DNA of 38,007 bases from an uncultured Saprospiraceae bacterium (GCA_937997635.1 CALLFA010000164.1:1-38007); one strand, 5' to 3'. Counted from the first letter of the stretch, positions 24,219-32,870 are shown. The notes: generated from the sequence alone by a model not told the origin. Program-made: numbers and translations.

Positions 24219-27183
24219 GGGCAATCAATTTGTCTATGAATATAATGGACATTTTACCATCCTGTGATTTCTCAATTGTATCAATAGTAATTGATTTTAA
24301 TAATATACCTTCAGTTAGGTATTGTTTTATTGGCTTATAAATATTTATTACATCACCTTTTTCTGATTTCATAAAATATACTATCCTTTTGGAATCAATA
24401 AAATTGATTTTGTCAAGTATCTGATTAACAGCTGATTCTGTATCTTCTAGTGAATTATTTGGAAGTAGTAGTGTACTATTGATGCTGTTTTTGATTGTTG
24501 ATAAATTTTCATTGTTATTTGTTTCTTTATTAGCTCTTAAGTTTAAAATGGCTTTTTGAGCCTCGTTTAGGAATTTCCCATCTGGGTAATTCTCAATATA
24601 TTTTCCATAGGACTCTTCGGAATTAATTCTCGAAGCAGCCAACCATTCAGATTCTTCTATTTCAATTAATAGTGATTTTGCTTTTTCAATTTTGTCACTC
24701 AAAGGATACAGTTCTATAAACTTTTCGATATCTGTTCTGGAATTTTTATCCACGTTTTGCCAATCTCTTTTTTCATAAAGATCATTAAGCATCATTTTAA
24801 CCTCAGTATTGAATTTGCTATCTGGGTACTTAGAATTGAATTTTATTAAGGCATCTATTGTGTTAATCTTTTTTACTGCTAGCCATTCTGATTCTTCAAT
24901 TAATTCTAATTTGTCATTAGCCAAAGATTGATAGGGACTGCTTGGATACTTGCTTAAAAATTCTTGAATATTTTCTCTTGTTGGGTTTTTAATGATCAAC
25001 GCCCAATCACGCTCTTGTTGTAATTTGTTTAATGCGCTAATTGCCTTTTGGGTATGCTGCCCAGTTGAATGATCATTTATATAATCAGTGTAACCCTGTA
25101 TAGTGTTTTGAGCCTGAGCACTTTCCCATGATTGCTTTTCTTTTAGTTCTTCAATAAGCAACAATGCTTCTTCCTTGTTTTCGCTAGTTGGGAATTCAGA
25201 AATAAATTTTTCTAGCATGGATATGGATAAACTTTCTCTTGCTTGATTAAATGCATCTGATTCATTTTCAAACCGTTGATTACTGATTAGGCCTTCTATG
25301 ATGTTCTTTGCATCATCTGCTTCAGGGGTGCCTTCATATGTTAATATAAACCTTTCTAACTCTGATACAGTTGGCTTTTTCAAAAGTCGAGTGTATTCTT
25401 CTTGACGAATGGTAGTCTCTAAACTTAGGAGTCTTTGGTTTATTTGTTCAATGAGCGGTGAATCAGAATGGGTGACAAGAAGTTCTTTTAATTGTGTGTA
25501 GTCAGCTAGATTGACGTCCTCTATGGTTAAGGTTTTTATTGGAGAAATAGTCGCTCCAGAATCGTCTTCAATTATACTAGTTATTTGTGCGGCTGTATCT
25601 CTTTTAAATGTATTATTTAGATACATTATTCCTACACCAAATGGTAAGAACAGCAATAACAAAAGATATCTTTTCCAGGCATACTCTTTTTCTTGGCTTT
25701 CTGAAACGGTCTTTTTTGCTTCAACCAATCTTTGTCTTTTGGCTTCTTCCTTTGCTTTTCGTTTCTCTAATTTTAACGCATCAGCTTTTTCTTTGGCTAT
25801 TCGTTTTTGCTCTTGTTTTAATTTTCGCTCATGTTCTTTATTTAATTTTGCTTCAAGTTTTCGCTCCTCATCTTTAAGGCGTTTGGCTTCTTTCTTTGCT
25901 TTTCGTTTCGCTTCTTGTTGAGCTTTGGCTTCAGCCTCAGCCTTTAATTTAGCTTCTTGTTTGGCTTTGGCTTCAGCTTTTTGTCGAGCTTCATCTTCAG
26001 CCTTTCGCTTAGCTTCTGTTTCTGCTTTTCGCCTTGCTTCTTGTTCCGCTTTTTGTCTAGCTTCTTTCTCAGCTTTGGCTTTAGCCTCTATTTCTGCTTT
26101 TTGTCGAACTTCTTCTTTGGCTTTAGCTTCTGCTTCTGCTTTAAGTTTAGCTTCCTGTTCTGCCTTAGCTTTTGCTTCTGCTTCTTGTTTAGCTATCTTT
26201 TGTTGTTGTTGCTCATAGATTAAAGCACTTTGACTTTTTGTAATAAGTGTATCTTCTTGATGAACGACAGTGCTTATTGGATTTAGAATACTAGCAGGAA
26301 CAATGATCGTTGTCTCGTCAGTAATTGTCTGTGCTTCTTGAACTTGATTTAACAAATCATGCGCTGAGCTTACACGGTCTGAAGGATTTTTCACCAAACA
26401 TTGTTTGACGATTTCACCAAAAGGAGACATAATGGTATTTACCTTATCTGGGACAGGGGCGTTTACAATATTTTGATAGGTTTTACGCCTTTTTGTTTCT
26501 GGGCTTCCCTCAGAATCATTTGGACTAAAGGGACGTTCACCAGTAAAAACCTCATAGATGATGACACCTATGGACCATAAGTCAGTATTGTACTTTAGTT
26601 TATTACCAATTAGCTGTTCTGGAGATGAATATCCTAGTGTGCCTCCACCAAAACTATTGGATATGCTAGAGTGCTCTTCGCTGTCTACGAATTTACTCAA
26701 CCCAAAATCTGCAATTTTTGCCGTGAAGTCTTCTTTGTACTTCGAAATCAAGATGTTGCTTGGTTTCAAATCCCGATGCAATACCTTATTGTCATGGAGA
26801 TAAGCAATACCACTGAGTAATCCTGTAGCTAAAGTTACTTTGTGCCTTTGACTGAGTTCTTTTTGTTTGAGTAACTGTTTAAGATTGCCGACTTCATAAT
26901 ACTGCATAATGGCAAAATCAACCAAACCCAATGGCGTTTGCATTTGATGTACCGTCTCATAATTAGCAATATTCTTATGGTCAGGCAATTCAATTGTGGC
27001 AGCGACTTCAGAAATCAATGAAAACTCTTTGTCTTCTATATACTTGACTTGAGCCATTTTGATAGCAACATACCGATCCAACACTCGATCGTAGGCACGA
27101 AAGACCGTTCCGAAGGCTCCACCCCCGATTCTGTCTTCTGATGTATTGTATTCATATCGCTCTACGAATTCTTGTTGCGTCAT
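24211..27183 (-). CDS. Hanks-type Ser/Thr protein kinase with coiled coil, one membrane helix and tandem Trp repeats
   Basis: This 990-residue protein has its kinase domain at about 10-285, with all key residues: GGGAFG (20-25), K42, E59, HRD with D138 and N143, DFG with D159, and GTLGYSSPEQ. Residues about 325-497 are a highly charged Ala/Glu/Lys coiled coil. One membrane helix lies at about 506-522 (YLLLLLFLPFGVGIMYL). The outer part carries five or more 40-residue helical repeats with Trp at 686, 727, 767, 808 and 847 and an FI..YP.S turn, similar to TPR/Sel1-like or BamD-type repeats; these may sense an envelope signal. Cytosolic substrates are probably the FHA proteins and LytTR regulator downstream. 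It is the first gene of an operon of at least eight. Confidence 0.93.
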   Translation of the reverse strand: MTQQEFVERYEYNTSEDRIGGGAFGTVFRAYDRVLDRYVAIKMAQVKYIEDKEFSLISEVAATIELPDHKNIANYETVHQMQTPLGLVDFAIMQYYEVGNLKQLLKQKELSQRHKVTLATGLLSGIAYLHDNKVLHRDLKPSNILISKYKEDFTAKIADFGLSKFVDSEEHSSISNSFGGGTLGYSSPEQLIGNKLKYNTDLWSIGVIIYEVFTGERPFSPNDSEGSPETKRRKTYQNIVNAPVPDKVNTIMSPFGEIVKQCLVKNPSDRVSSAHDLLNQVQEAQTITDETTIIVPASILNPISTVVHQEDTLITKSQSALIYEQQQQKIAKQEAEAKAKAEQEAKLKAEAEAKAKEEVRQKAEIEAKAKAEKEARQKAEQEARRKAETEAKRKAEDEARQKAEAKAKQEAKLKAEAEAKAQQEAKRKAKKEAKRLKDEERKLEAKLNKEHERKLKQEQKRIAKEKADALKLEKRKAKEEAKRQRLVEAKKTVSESQEKEYAWKRYLLLLLFLPFGVGIMYLNNTFKRDTAAQITSIIEDDSGATISPIKTLTIEDVNLADYTQLKELLVTHSDSPLIEQINQRLLSLETTIRQEEYTRLLKKPTVSELERFILTYEGTPEADDAKNIIEGLISNQRFENESDAFNQARESLSISMLEKFISEFPTSENKEEALLLIEELKEKQSWESAQAQNTIQGYTDYINDHSTGQHTQKAISALNKLQQERDWALIIKNPTRENIQEFLSKYPSSPYQSLANDKLELIEESEWLAVKKINTIDALIKFNSKYPDSKFNTEVKMMLNDLYEKRDWQNVDKNSRTDIEKFIELYPLSDKIEKAKSLLIEIEESEWLAASRINSEESYGKYIENYPDGKFLNEAQKAILNLRANKETNNNENLSTIKNSINSTLLLPNNSLEDTESAVNQILDKINFIDSKRIVYFMKSEKGDVINIYKPIKQYLTEGILLKSITIDTIEKSQDGKMSIIFIDKLIARE
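25693..26211 (-). repeat. Low-complexity Ala/Glu/Lys coding repeat in the kinase
   Basis: This stretch encodes kinase residues about 325-497 in imperfect units of six to eight residues (KAEAEAKAK, RQKAEQEARRKAE). The period suits a long single helix or coiled coil that would separate the kinase domain from the membrane. The low-complexity DNA gives long open frames on the opposite strand; those are artefacts. Confidence 0.85.
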
Positions 27184-27563
27184 TTCGTTATGCTCATTTC
27201 ATAGCAATCAAAGGGAAGTGAGTTCTTGTAATGTAATGATAAACACTGCTCATGTAAAGTATCCTTAGGATTGTATGAACCTTAGGAAAAGCTGTATGAG
27301 TTATGTCCAATCAATTTCTAAAGTAATATATGAAGATAATTATGGAAAGTAATATAAATGTGTAGGTTATGTAAATCTGTCTGTCGACGAGGTAACTAAT
27401 TGATTTGTAGTATTAAAATTATGAATTATGTTATCACACATGGACATTTTCAAATTTCAAGAGTCGTTTCCTTCATACCTCCCTACACGCCCCATTGAAT
27501 ATACTTCGCGATATTTAGTATTGATTCGAAACTTATTTACTTTGCAGTCGTTATCGAAAATAT
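27184..27563. promoter_or_regulatory. Divergent regulatory region between the kinase operon and mrp
   Basis: The 380 bases hold no gene. Two direct copies of CCTTAGGA (27263-27270 and 27280-27287, starts 17 bases apart) lie 80-105 bases upstream of the kinase start, where a regulator could bind. On the mrp side TTACTTTGCAG (27537-27547) resembles the Bacteroidota -7 box TAnnTTTG with one mismatch, 17 bases before the mrp ATG; the -33 TTG is not well placed. The rest is AT-rich with no other structure seen. Confidence 0.4.
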
Positions 27564-28655
27564 ATGATTGATCTGAACAAAGTCGTTTCTTCCCTACAAA
27601 CTGTGATTGATCCGAACAGTAATTTGGATCTCGTCAAAGCTAAGTTGATTTCACAGTTAAAAACAGAGGGGAACAATGTCTTCTTCGAACTTGATGTCAC
27701 TAATATTGGTGGTGATCTCAGACAGCAGGTATTCATGTCTGCTCAGACGGCAATTAAAGAAACCATTCCAGGTGCAGAAGTCCATATTCATATGAAATCT
27801 GCAGGACCAAATGCACCAGCTGCAAATACAGTTTTACCACAAGTCAAAAACATCATTGCAGTTGCCTCTGGTAAAGGGGGTGTTGGAAAATCAACCGTTT
27901 CAGTTAACACAGCCTTAGCATTAGTACAGAAAGGATATAAAGTAGGTATAATCGATGCTGACTTATACGGACCTTCCATTCCTACCATGTTGAATATTCA
28001 AGGAGAACGGCCGAAGATTCAAGAAGTGTATGGTAAACATAAGATCATACCTGTAGAAGCATTTGGCTTATATGCCATTTCTATTGGTTTGATCATCGAG
28101 CCAGAAAAGGCAGTTGTATTGAGAGGACCAAGGCTGAGTGGTGTCATTAAGCAATTTATCAATGATTGTGTATGGCCAGAATTGGATTACCTCATCATTG
28201 ACCTGCCTCCTGGAACTGGCGATATACAATTAACGTTGGTACAGACAGTTCCAGTGACAGGAGTCGTGATGGTAACGACACCACAAAAAGTGGCAGTTAT
28301 AGATGCGGTCAAGGCAATGAATATGTTTTTACTATCAAACATTAATGTCCCTATTTTAGGAATTATAGAGAATATGTCTTGGTTTATTCCAGAAGATGCA
28401 CCAGATAAGCAGTACAAAATTTTTGGTGAAGGTGGAGGACAAGAACTAGCGAATATGAATAAGTCAGTATTATTGGGCCAAGTCCCTATGATTCAAGCCA
28501 TACGCGAAGGCGGAGATACTGGAAAACCGCAAGTTTTAGTTGAAGGAAGCCATGTTAAATCAAGTTTTTCTTCAATTGCAGATGAGTTAATTGTCCAAGT
28601 TGAGAAAAGAAACCAAAACAATAGTCCGACGCAAATCGTCAATGTATCTAAATAG
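27564..28655 (+). CDS. Mrp/ApbC-family iron-sulfur carrier ATPase
   Basis: This 363-residue protein has an N-terminal DUF59/MIP18-like domain (about 1-80) and a P-loop ATPase domain with the deviant Walker A ASGKGGVGKST (101-111), DADLYGPSIP, IDLPPGTGDIQLTL and GEGGGQELA. Mrp proteins carry and deliver Fe-S clusters in the cytoplasm. The usual CxxC for cluster binding is absent: the segment where E. coli Mrp has it reads ENMSWFIPEDAPDKQYKIFG, and only one Cys is present in the whole protein. I recall this loss from other Bacteroidota Mrp proteins. The NifU-domain gene follows after 27 bases. Confidence 0.93.
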   Translation: MIDLNKVVSSLQTVIDPNSNLDLVKAKLISQLKTEGNNVFFELDVTNIGGDLRQQVFMSAQTAIKETIPGAEVHIHMKSAGPNAPAANTVLPQVKNIIAVASGKGGVGKSTVSVNTALALVQKGYKVGIIDADLYGPSIPTMLNIQGERPKIQEVYGKHKIIPVEAFGLYAISIGLIIEPEKAVVLRGPRLSGVIKQFINDCVWPELDYLIIDLPPGTGDIQLTLVQTVPVTGVVMVTTPQKVAVIDAVKAMNMFLLSNINVPILGIIENMSWFIPEDAPDKQYKIFGEGGGQELANMNKSVLLGQVPMIQAIREGGDTGKPQVLVEGSHVKSSFSSIADELIVQVEKRNQNNSPTQIVNVSK

Positions 28656-28682
28656 TATCAATTAAATATGTAATTTTACACT

Positions 28683-28940
28683 ATGACTGCTACACAAAAA
28701 GAGTTATTGGTTCAAAAAGTAGATAAAGCTCTTGACGGCCTTCGACCGCATTTAGAAGTGGACGGAGGTAACATCGAAATCGTGGAATTGACCGATGATC
28801 TAGTTTTAAAAATCAAATGGTTAGGCAACTGCGAAATGTGTACCATGTCGACAATGACGCTCAAAGCAGGCGTAGAGCAAGCTGTCAAACAACACGTACC
28901 AGAAATTACAGCGGTAGAACCTGTCAATGGCATTGGATGA
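28683..28940 (+). CDS. NifU C-terminal-domain (Nfu-type) iron-sulfur protein
   Basis: This 85-residue protein is a single NifU C-terminal domain: [40 protein letters not shown] with the cluster-binding C50-x2-C53, and [13 protein letters not shown]. Such proteins hold a 4Fe-4S or 2Fe-2S cluster as a dimer and pass it to target enzymes in the cytoplasm. It follows mrp closely, and both probably act in Fe-S delivery; the NifU cysteines may supply what Mrp lacks. Its stop overlaps the pyrF start (ATGA). Confidence 0.93.
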   Translation: MTATQKELLVQKVDKALDGLRPHLEVDGGNIEIVELTDDLVLKIKWLGNCEMCTMSTMTLKAGVEQAVKQHVPEITAVEPVNGIG

Positions 28941-29731
28941 CTCGCGAGCAACTAGTCCAGCAAATTAGGGATAAAGAATCATTTTTATGTGTTGGCTTAG
29001 ATTCTGATCTTAGTCGAATTCCTCAACATTTAATGTCAGCACAGGATCCTGTCTTTGAATTTAATAAAGCAATCATTGATGCAACGAAGGACCATTGCGT
29101 CGCTTACAAACCCAATATAGCTTTCTATGAATCTTTAGGCTCTAAAGGATGGGATTCATTAGGTAAAACAATTGACTACATACCAGATACCCACTTTACC
29201 ATTGCAGATGCCAAGCGTGGAGACATAGGCAATACGTCCAGGCAATATGCTAAAACATTTTTCGAAACATTTGCCTTTGATAGCATTACTGTAGCTCCAT
29301 ATATGGGTATTGATTCTGTGAGCCCATTCTTGGAATATGACAATAAATGGGTCATACTATTGGCATTGACTTCAAATAAAGGCAGTGAGGACTTCCAACA
29401 TCATGGAGCAGAGCCGTTGTTTGAACAAGTCATTATAAAAAGTCAAGAGTGGGGTGACCCGTCTAACCTGATGTATGTTGTAGGTGCGACTCACCCAGAA
29501 TCATTTGCTCGCATTCGAGAATTAGCACCCGAACATTTTTACTTGGTTCCAGGAGTTGGTGCTCAAGGTGGTAGTGTTTCAACTGTGTGTAAGTATGGTA
29601 AAAATGAGGATTTAGGGATGCTGATAAATTCCTCCAGAGGCATCATTTTTTCTTCAACGGGAGAGGACTTTGCAGTAGAAGCTAAAAAGAGTGCTAAGCG
29701 ATTACATGACCAAATGAGGGAGCAATTTTAG
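28937..29731 (+). CDS. pyrF: Orotidine 5'-phosphate decarboxylase
   Basis: This 264-residue protein makes UMP from OMP, the last step of de novo pyrimidine synthesis. It is the type 2 OMPDC found in many Bacteroidota and actinobacteria: [23 protein letters not shown], catalytic D91-A-K93-R-G-D96 ([14 protein letters not shown]), [19 protein letters not shown] and INSSRGII. The start is ATG at 28937, overlapping the previous stop (ATGA) and matching the family N-terminus; a longer frame upstream overlaps the NifU gene and is not used. It is the third gene of mrp-nfu-pyrF. Confidence 0.96.
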   Translation: MTREQLVQQIRDKESFLCVGLDSDLSRIPQHLMSAQDPVFEFNKAIIDATKDHCVAYKPNIAFYESLGSKGWDSLGKTIDYIPDTHFTIADAKRGDIGNTSRQYAKTFFETFAFDSITVAPYMGIDSVSPFLEYDNKWVILLALTSNKGSEDFQHHGAEPLFEQVIIKSQEWGDPSNLMYVVGATHPESFARIRELAPEHFYLVPGVGAQGGSVSTVCKYGKNEDLGMLINSSRGIIFSSTGEDFAVEAKKSAKRLHDQMREQF

Positions 29732-29855
29732 AAGACATAGCTATACATGTAGTTGATTTGTAGGATTTTGTAAACATTTTGTCATCAATGTTACTTTTGT
29801 TGATAATTTAATTCAACTTAATTTTACCAAAAGCCATTCTTCCGATTAAACTTAT

Positions 29856-29938
29856 ATCATTCTTCACCCGAATGATTGTACTAAGAAGCAATTTTTAGTA
29901 CCCCTAAACTTGGAGCTCGACACTGTCGAGCTCTTTTT
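29856..29938 (+). ncRNA. Possible small structured RNA or 3' leader: three hairpins ending in a terminator
   Basis: Three hairpins follow each other closely: ATCATTC/GAATGAT (29856-29862 with 29870-29876), GTACTAA/TTAGTAC (29878-29884 with 29895-29901) and the 9-bp terminator stem. The distance of 125 bases from the pyrF stop, and three perfect stems in 83 bases, suggest a structured 3' UTR or a small RNA. No family was recognised and no promoter box matched well upstream, so it may simply be the end of the pyrF transcript. Confidence 0.35.
29913..29938 (+). terminator. Intrinsic terminator downstream of pyrF
   Basis: GAGCTCGAC (29913-29921) pairs perfectly with GTCGAGCTC (29925-29933) around a 3-base loop, followed by TTTTT (29934-29938). 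It probably ends the mrp-nfu-pyrF transcript, about 180 bases past the pyrF stop. Confidence 0.88.
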
Positions 29939-30173
29939 GTTTCAAGAACAATTTGATGATTTATTCAGATACATTTCACTATCTATACCCAACGGATTTG
30001 AGTATGAGCTATTAACTATGAGGCCATTTTTTCAAGATCAAGGGGTAAAACGTAGGAATAGTGGTGCTATCAAGAGGCTTTGCAACGCAGATTTTGATAA
30101 AATAGGCAGTAGTAAATGGGGCATATTCAAGTGCGCTGGGTATATATCAGCTTAAATCTTATTTTTAAACCTT

Positions 30174-31103
30174 ATGAAAGTTGTCATCCTCTTCTTAGTT
30201 GCAGTATGTGGTCTAACCGTAGATGCTTGTAAAAGTAAATCTATAGAACAAAAAAGTTCTGCAAGTGAAAACGTTAAAATAAAGGGCGTAAACTATAATA
30301 TTCATAACATAGACAGAACGCTTATATTGGCGAGAGAATTAGTAGAAGTATCTGGCTTAGCGTATGACACTAAAAACGATAATCTCCTTGCGGTAAATGA
30401 CGAATTAGGCTACTTATATGAGTTGGATACCACAACAGGAGAAATTCTCAATAAAAAGAAATTTGCTGATATCGGGGACTACGAAGGCCTTGCACTTATC
30501 GATGATGAAGTTGTCATCGCGAGATCCAATGGTAAATTATTTTTCTACGATTCAGCAACGAGTAGTAATAGCACTATCATACGTACGAGATTAGGTACAA
30601 CTAATAATGTGGAAGGAATAACAGCACTGCCAGATGGAAACATACTGCTGATAGCCTGTAAAGCTTCACCTCGAATTCCAGGAAAATATGAAGAGACCAA
30701 AGGGAAATTAATTTGTGCGTTGCATCTTGATGACAAAGTATTAGATGAAAAGCCTTACCTCTTGATCAAGGATAAAGATTTAAAGTCAACAGTGAAATCA
30801 ATTTATGGTAATCTCAACCTTACGGAAAATCAGCTTAAACATTTGGAATCCAGAGTCGAGAGCTTTTCTCCATCAGGACTGACCATTCATCCAATAACAG
30901 GAGAATTGTATATACTTTCTGCAAAAGGAAGCACATTGATTGTGGTATCTCAAGACAAACGTATAAGACACATTCATTTTTTAGATACAGATTTTCATGT
31001 TCAACCTGAAGGTATTTGTTTTGCGCCCAATGGCGATATGTACATTGCCAATGAAGGACAGCATGGTTCTGCCAAAATCCATGTTTATAATTATCAACAT
31101 TAA
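30174..31103 (+). CDS. SdiA-regulated-like beta-propeller lipoprotein
   Basis: This 309-residue protein has a lipoprotein signal ending VDAC (lipidated Cys19), so it is likely attached to the outer membrane. The mature part matches the SdiA-regulated/YjiK-like family: ELVEVSGLAYDTKNDNLLAV, then NDELGYLYELD, DYEGLALIDDEVVI, NVEGITALPDGNILLIACK, FSPSGLTIHPITGELYILS and PEGICFAPNGDMYIANEG. The repeated GLA/GIT/GLT strand starts mark a six-bladed propeller. The ligand or enzymatic role of the family is not established. It probably starts a short run with the next two genes (21 bases to the next ATG). Confidence 0.85.
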   Translation: MKVVILFLVAVCGLTVDACKSKSIEQKSSASENVKIKGVNYNIHNIDRTLILARELVEVSGLAYDTKNDNLLAVNDELGYLYELDTTTGEILNKKKFADIGDYEGLALIDDEVVIARSNGKLFFYDSATSSNSTIIRTRLGTTNNVEGITALPDGNILLIACKASPRIPGKYEETKGKLICALHLDDKVLDEKPYLLIKDKDLKSTVKSIYGNLNLTENQLKHLESRVESFSPSGLTIHPITGELYILSAKGSTLIVVSQDKRIRHIHFLDTDFHVQPEGICFAPNGDMYIANEGQHGSAKIHVYNYQH

Positions 31104-31124
31104 ATTATCATCTAAGTGTACCAC

Positions 31125-32336
31125 ATGAAAAAATTAACTACCTATTTGTGCTTTTTCATTTTTAGTCTACAGTTAACTGCACAGCAAACCACCTATTATC
31201 CTGGTTTAAACAATTGGGAGAAAAAATCATGTAGCGATGTTTCAATAAATTGTGACAGTTTAACACTTGCTATTGATTTTGCGATCGCAAATGAATCTAA
31301 AAATCCCAAAGATTTAGAAAAAGCTCATTATCTGGGATTTGGCAGAGAACCATTTGGTGATGCTGTAGGACCACATAAAACAAGGGGAGAGTCCACTGGG
31401 CTGATTGTGAAAGATGGCTATGTCATTGCAGAGTGGGGTGATCCCGCTAGAGTCGATATGACATTTAGTGTGACAAAAACATTTCTGTCTTCTGTTGTAG
31501 GTGTCGCATATGACAAAGGCATGATCGCTGACGTACATGATGAAGTACATCCATATATGGCGCCAGTAAGTTTTTATCATACCTTACCAGTCAATAATAA
31601 AGCGGATGACTTTGGCGCGAATGAAGTGTATGAACCATTTGCCTCAGCACACAACTCTAAAATTACGTGGGATGATCTGTTGAGACAAACCAGTGATTGG
31701 GAAGGCACACTTTGGGGAAAGCCTGACTGGGCAGACAGACCAAATAAAGAACCAAGCACATGGTTAGGGAGGGAAAGACACGATCCAGGCACTGTATATA
31801 AATACAATGATGTCAGAGTGAATGTCCTCGCATTGGCAGCGACCAACATTTGGAGAAAACCATTGCCACAAGTGTTAAAGACTTACATTATGGATCCTAT
31901 TGGTGCATCAGCCAGTTGGCGATGGCATGGCTATAACAATTCATGGATTCTGATGGATGGTGTACCAGTACAAGTTGTCAGTGGAGGAGGCCACTGGGGT
32001 GGTGGCATGTACATTAATGCTTATGACCAGGCAAGACTTGGATTGCTTACTCTGAATAGGGGAGTTTGGAATGGAGAGCGATTGTTGTCTGAAGAATGGG
32101 TGGAGATGGCTTTAACGCCAGGGGTAAGAAAAACCTACGGTTTCATGAATTGGTTTTTAAACACAGATAAAGAGTTAATGGCATCAGCACCAGAAAATTC
32201 TTTTGCGCATTTGGGTGCAGGTACCAATATGGTCTATTGTGATCCCGACAATAAGCTAATTGTAGTTGCAAGATGGATTGATCGAAATGCGATGAATGAT
32301 TTTATCGGTAAAGTCTTAGCTGCCCTTCCAGAATAA
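31125..32336 (+). CDS. Secreted serine hydrolase of the beta-lactamase/PBP-like family
   Basis: Starting at ATG 31125 (a GTG nine bases earlier is possible) the protein has 403 residues and a signal peptide (MKKLTTYLCFFIFSLQLTAQ). The class C beta-lactamase-like fold shows the SxxK motif FSVTK (S115, K118) and the tyrosine motif in YKYNDVRVN. A glycine-rich GGGHWGGGMYINAYDQARLG near residue 290 lies where the KTG-like strand should follow. Proteins of this type include esterases, peptidases and 6-aminohexanoate-dimer hydrolase; the substrate cannot be told. The stop overlaps the start of the DUF2237 gene by one base (TAATG). Confidence 0.9.
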   Translation: MKKLTTYLCFFIFSLQLTAQQTTYYPGLNNWEKKSCSDVSINCDSLTLAIDFAIANESKNPKDLEKAHYLGFGREPFGDAVGPHKTRGESTGLIVKDGYVIAEWGDPARVDMTFSVTKTFLSSVVGVAYDKGMIADVHDEVHPYMAPVSFYHTLPVNNKADDFGANEVYEPFASAHNSKITWDDLLRQTSDWEGTLWGKPDWADRPNKEPSTWLGRERHDPGTVYKYNDVRVNVLALAATNIWRKPLPQVLKTYIMDPIGASASWRWHGYNNSWILMDGVPVQVVSGGGHWGGGMYINAYDQARLGLLTLNRGVWNGERLLSEEWVEMALTPGVRKTYGFMNWFLNTDKELMASAPENSFAHLGAGTNMVYCDPDNKLIVVARWIDRNAMNDFIGKVLAALPE

Positions 32337-32812
32337 TGCGTATTTATATTATTATCACTTTATTGTATGTCACGTCTGGCGATTTGATGAGTCAGACAGA
32401 TTCTCTTTTATGTCTTTTTCCTAAAGCAGGTATTATGAATGATCAAGCAAAAAATGTCTTCGGCGAACCACTCATGTCTTGTTGCCTTGACCCAGTTACG
32501 GGGTTTTATAGGACTGGACAATGTCTCACAGGAGCAGAAGATTATGGGACGCACATTGTCTGTGCTCGTATGACAGATAAGTTTTTACACTATAGTAAAA
32601 GCAGAGGAAACGATTTGATCACACCGAGACCAGAATTTAATTTTCCTGGATTGAAAGCTGGTGATCATTGGTGTTTGTGTATTTCTCGATGGATAGAAGC
32701 ATATAAAGCTGATGTTGCACCGCCCATTAATTTACAAGCTACGCATAGTAAGGCGTTGGAGTATGTGTCAATTGATGTATTGGAATTGTATTCTATAGCT
32801 AGGGCTAATTAG
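32336..32812 (+). CDS. DUF2237 protein with an N-terminal signal-like segment
   Basis: Of 158 residues, about 36-152 match DUF2237: KNVFGEPLMSCCLDPVTGFY, CLTGAEDYGTHIVCARMT, FLHYSKSRGNDLITPRPEFN, FPGLKAGDHWCLCISRWIEA and the ATHSKALEYV ending. The family is small (usually about 120-130 residues), Cys-rich and of unknown function. Here the first 20 residues (MRIYIIITLLYVTSGDLMSQ) look like a signal peptide, giving a longer protein that may be exported, which is unusual for the family as I know it. Translation is coupled to the serine hydrolase by a TAATG overlap. Confidence 0.88.
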   Translation: MRIYIIITLLYVTSGDLMSQTDSLLCLFPKAGIMNDQAKNVFGEPLMSCCLDPVTGFYRTGQCLTGAEDYGTHIVCARMTDKFLHYSKSRGNDLITPRPEFNFPGLKAGDHWCLCISRWIEAYKADVAPPINLQATHSKALEYVSIDVLELYSIARAN

Positions 32813-32850
32813 CTGTTAGCTTACTAGCTCTAAATTCTGTTTATGATATG

Positions 32851-32870
32851 CAGCGCAACTGCGTTGGCTG
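32851..32870. repeat. Short inverted repeat (REP-like)
   Basis: CAGCGCAAC, TGC, GTTGGCTG forms a hairpin with one bulged G between the convergent DUF2237 and XRE genes. No T-run follows. It may be a weak bidirectional transcription stop or a repeat; its role is unknown. Confidence 0.35.

Larger units (their letters stand above)
29732..30173. other. Gene-free region after pyrF with hairpins
   Basis: The first half ends in three successive hairpins and a terminator (listed separately). The remainder (29939-30173) contains an open frame beginning at TTG 29910 inside the terminator and ending at 30155. Part of it reads as sensible peptide (RRNSGAIKRLCNADFDKIG), but it has no start of its own and no known family. 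It may be a relic of a mobile or repeated sequence. I do not call it a gene. Confidence 0.45.

Noticed and set aside
25511-26223. Several long open frames on the plus strand opposite the kinase coiled coil
   Set aside because: They arise from the low-complexity Ala/Glu/Lys codons of the kinase; their predicted peptides are Ser/Phe/Cys-rich repeats without known features.
28817-28936. N-terminal extension of pyrF
   Set aside because: It overlaps the NifU-domain gene in another frame; the ATG at 28937 matches the family start and couples to the previous stop.
29910-30155. 81-codon frame after pyrF
   Set aside because: It starts with TTG inside a perfect terminator stem, has no ribosome binding site and no recognised domain; kept only as a possible relic.
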